Assembly (NCBI GenBank): GCA_031399065.1
Contig: JANNOM010000007.1
Location: forward strand, 62,001-126,000
DNA: 64,000 nt
Direction: 5' to 3'
Origin: JADCRZ01 sp031399065
GTDB taxonomy: Bacteria > Bacteroidota > Bacteroidia > Chitinophagales > Chitinophagaceae
Both the position numbers and the translations under genes were made by a program. The stretch's first letter is position 1. Each line of letters opens with the position of its first letter. The notes below the pieces were generated by a model, which did not search any database, was not told the DNA's origin, and was given only the letters and a program-made list of their open reading frames with translations. This document shows positions 62,065 to 64,000 of this stretch, piece by piece.

Positions 62065-62864
62065 TGACCAGTTCAGAAGCGGTTATTATCGCCATCGTTG
62101 AAGGCATCACCGAGTTTTTGCCCATTTCCTCCACCGCCCACATGGCTATTACTTCCGCTGTTATGGGAATAGGCGACGATGCATTTACCAAATTATTTGA
62201 AATAGTGATCCAGTTAGGGGCTATTCTCTCCGTGGTGGTTTTATACTGGAAAAAATTCTTTGATTTTAAAAACACCTCCTTTTACCTGAAGCTGGTAGTA
62301 GCGGTGATACCGGCACTGGTAATTGGCGCATTGCTAAAGAAACATATCGAGAAGGTACTGGGCAGCCCTATGGTAATAGCCATTATCATGCTGCTGGGTG
62401 GCATCGTTTTACTGTTTGTGGACAAATGGTTCCGGCAGCCGCGTGTGCAGGCGGAGAAAGATATTACGTATAAGCATTCTTTTATCATCGGGGTCTTCCA
62501 GACCCTTTCTATCGTGTTTCCCGGTCTTAGCCGGAGTGCGGCCACTATCATAGGAGGCATGCAGCAAAAGCTTACCCGCAGCCTGGCGGCTGAATTTTCT
62601 TTTTTCCTGGCCGTGCCCACCATGCTGGCAGCCAGCATCAAAAGCCTGTACGATGTGTATAAAGATTCGCCGGAAGTGCTGGGTTCGGGCAATTTAAATA
62701 TATTATTACTCGGTTGTGCCGTGGCTTTTGTGGTGGCATTACTGGCCGTTAAATTCCTGATTGGGTTCCTGCAAAAGAATGGGTTCCGGGTGTTTGGTTA
62801 TTACCGGATCGCGGCGGGCGTATTATTGCTGATATTGATTTATAACGGGTATATTCATAAGTGA
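62064..62864 (+). CDS. uppP: Undecaprenyl-diphosphatase (BacA/UppP)
   Basis: A 266-residue polytopic membrane enzyme that recycles the lipid carrier for peptidoglycan and O-antigen. The family motifs are present: VEGITEFLPISSTAHM (Glu-rich site near residues 12-27), VIQLGAILSVVV, and the phosphatase-like GVFQTLSIVFPGLSRSAATI. Length is normal. It is one base overlapped with the DUF3098 gene, so the three-gene ftsX operon is likely. Confidence 0.96.
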   Translation: MTSSEAVIIAIVEGITEFLPISSTAHMAITSAVMGIGDDAFTKLFEIVIQLGAILSVVVLYWKKFFDFKNTSFYLKLVVAVIPALVIGALLKKHIEKVLGSPMVIAIIMLLGGIVLLFVDKWFRQPRVQAEKDITYKHSFIIGVFQTLSIVFPGLSRSAATIIGGMQQKLTRSLAAEFSFFLAVPTMLAASIKSLYDVYKDSPEVLGSGNLNILLLGCAVAFVVALLAVKFLIGFLQKNGFRVFGYYRIAAGVLLLILIYNGYIHK

Positions 62865-62923
62865 AAGTGAAAAGAAGATTTACCTGAAACGTTTATTACT
62901 ACCTGTACCTTCAACTTATTTGT

Positions 62924-64000
62924 ATGCATACATCCCCGAAAAAAGTGATTAATGCCTGGGCTATGTACGACTGGGCAAACTCGGTTTACAGTCTTGTTAT
63001 TACTTCCACCATTTTTCCCGCATATTTTGAAGCGGTAACCGGGGATGGAAACGACGCTACATCGAATGATAGCGTGATGCTGTTCGGGCGACAATTTGTA
63101 AATACATCCTTGTATAATTACGCATTGGGTATTGCCTTCCTGGTGGTAGCTTTCCTGTCTCCCATACTTTCTTCTATTGCTGATTATAAAGGCAATAAAA
63201 AACAATTCCTGTTTTTCTTTTGCACACTGGGAAGTATTGCCTGCGCTGCTCTGTTCTTTTATGACAGTACCAACCTGGCATATGGAATCGGTTGCCTCAT
63301 TATTGCCTGTATAGGGTTCTGGGGTAGCCTGGTTTTTTACAATTCTTATTTACCGGAAATTGCTGCGCCGCAAGATAGGGACCGTATAAGCGCGAAAGGT
63401 TTTGCCATGGGTTATACCGGCAGCGTAGTATTACAGATAATATGTTTTGTATTTGTACTTATGCCGGACACATTCGGGATTAGCACAGGAAGGGCCTCGC
63501 AGATTTCGTTTTTACTGGTAGGTATCTGGTGGTGGGGATTCGGGCAACTGGCGCTGGCGAGGCTTCCCAAAGGAACACCTCTTTATGCCGGCTCGCAGGG
63601 CAATATATTTACAAACGGCTACAAGGAATTAAGTAAAGTATGGAAGCAGTTAAATAATCTGCCTGTTATGAAACGATTCCTGTTCTCCTTTTTCTTTTTC
63701 AATATGGGTGTGCAAACGATTATGCTGGCCGCCACGCTTTATGGTAAAAGCGAATTGAACATTCCGACTACCAATCTTATTATTGCCATTCTTATTATAC
63801 AACTGGTGGCTATACCGGGAGCGTATGCAGTGGCGAAATTATCCGACAAAATTGGCAACTTTAAAGCGCTGATGATAACCGTTTCCATATGGATCCTTAG
63901 CTGCATCATTGGCTACCTGCTACCGCGGAACGGCGTCTACGAATTTTACGGGCTGGCGGTGCTGGTAGGATTTGTGATGGGCGGCATTCAATCGCTCAGC
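62924..64000 (+). CDS. MFS transporter of the UMF1/Atg22-like group, 3' partial
   Basis: An open frame of 359 codons that runs off the window. The N-terminus NAWAMYDWANSVYSLVITSTIFP is diagnostic of the UMF1 group. At least nine hydrophobic helices can be counted, with SPILSSIADYKGNKKQFLFF after helix 2 and PEIAAPQDRDRISAKGFAMGY in the middle loop. The substrate is unknown; homologues have been linked to efflux of small solutes. The end of the gene is not seen. Confidence 0.9.
   Translation, partial: MHTSPKKVINAWAMYDWANSVYSLVITSTIFPAYFEAVTGDGNDATSNDSVMLFGRQFVNTSLYNYALGIAFLVVAFLSPILSSIADYKGNKKQFLFFFCTLGSIACAALFFYDSTNLAYGIGCLIIACIGFWGSLVFYNSYLPEIAAPQDRDRISAKGFAMGYTGSVVLQIICFVFVLMPDTFGISTGRASQISFLLVGIWWWGFGQLALARLPKGTPLYAGSQGNIFTNGYKELSKVWKQLNNLPVMKRFLFSFFFFNMGVQTIMLAATLYGKSELNIPTTNLIIAILIIQLVAIPGAYAVAKLSDKIGNFKALMITVSIWILSCIIGYLLPRNGVYEFYGLAVLVGFVMGGIQSLS

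Overview
The window is a chromosomal segment of a Bacteroidota bacterium, most likely a member of the Chitinophagaceae (Chitinophaga-like). Supporting signs are a SusC/SusD pair with an ECF sigma/FecR regulatory set, the T9SS regulator PorX, an LpxC-FabZ fusion, ribonuclease Y next to ZapA, a DUF3098 gene between ftsX and uppP, and many promoters with the Bacteroidota -7 box TAnnTTTG. The SusC pre-sequence, with a long N-terminal tail before the signal peptide, is of the type I associate with Chitinophaga. The genus is an inference. Both ends cut through genes: pheT on the left and a UMF1/Atg22-like transporter on the right.

Layout. 1-8.3 kb: pheT (partial), a coiled-coil protein, zapA, rny, rplS, tatA, gatA and a lytic transglycosylase. 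8.4-13.8 kb, minus strand: pabB, a very acidic protein, purA and a RelA/SpoT enzyme. 13.9-18.3 kb: tRNA-Leu(UAG), then an accessory patch with a DUF4143 ATPase, a gene remnant, a formylglycine-generating-enzyme-like lipoprotein and a Tat-targeted pyruvyl-transferase-like protein. 18.4-28.6 kb, minus strand: a polysaccharide utilisation locus (AraC regulator, ECF sigma, FecR, SusC, SusD, and an uncharacterised secreted alpha-helical enzyme). 28.7-31.3 kb: a PhyH dioxygenase and a sugar symporter. 32-36.4 kb: tig, two clpP genes, clpX and a 57-aa gene, a protein-quality-control block. 36.5-41.6 kb: acyl-CoA dehydrogenase, a two-gene AT-rich module (50-aa protein plus ADP-ribosyltransferase-like protein), an SDR, a ComEA-like HhH protein and a PhnP-like hydrolase. 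41.6-48.5 kb: porX, an HD phosphohydrolase, and the lipid A genes lpxD, lpxC-fabZ, lpxA plus an ABC ATPase. 48.6-64 kb: ald, tsaE, copA, recQ, a HerA-like ATPase, an OmpR-type regulator, ruvB, leuS, ftsX, DUF3098, uppP and the partial transporter.

Most of the window is ordinary core genome. The points most worth following are: (1) the 50-aa/ART-fold pair at 37986-38758, a candidate toxin-antitoxin or defence module with a readable H-Y-E triad; (2) a complete promoter-to-terminator unit for a short antisense RNA opposite the susC leader (25521-25636); (3) two neighbouring tandem arrays that both have an 11-bp period (48499-48595); (4) a perfect 13-bp inverted repeat that carries divergent, apparently leaderless promoters at the DUF4143 ATPase; (5) a trigger factor whose PPIase domain is replaced by an acidic repeat linker; and (6) an AT-rich insertion inside leuS next to KMSKS. 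All calls come from reading the sequence; no database search was run.
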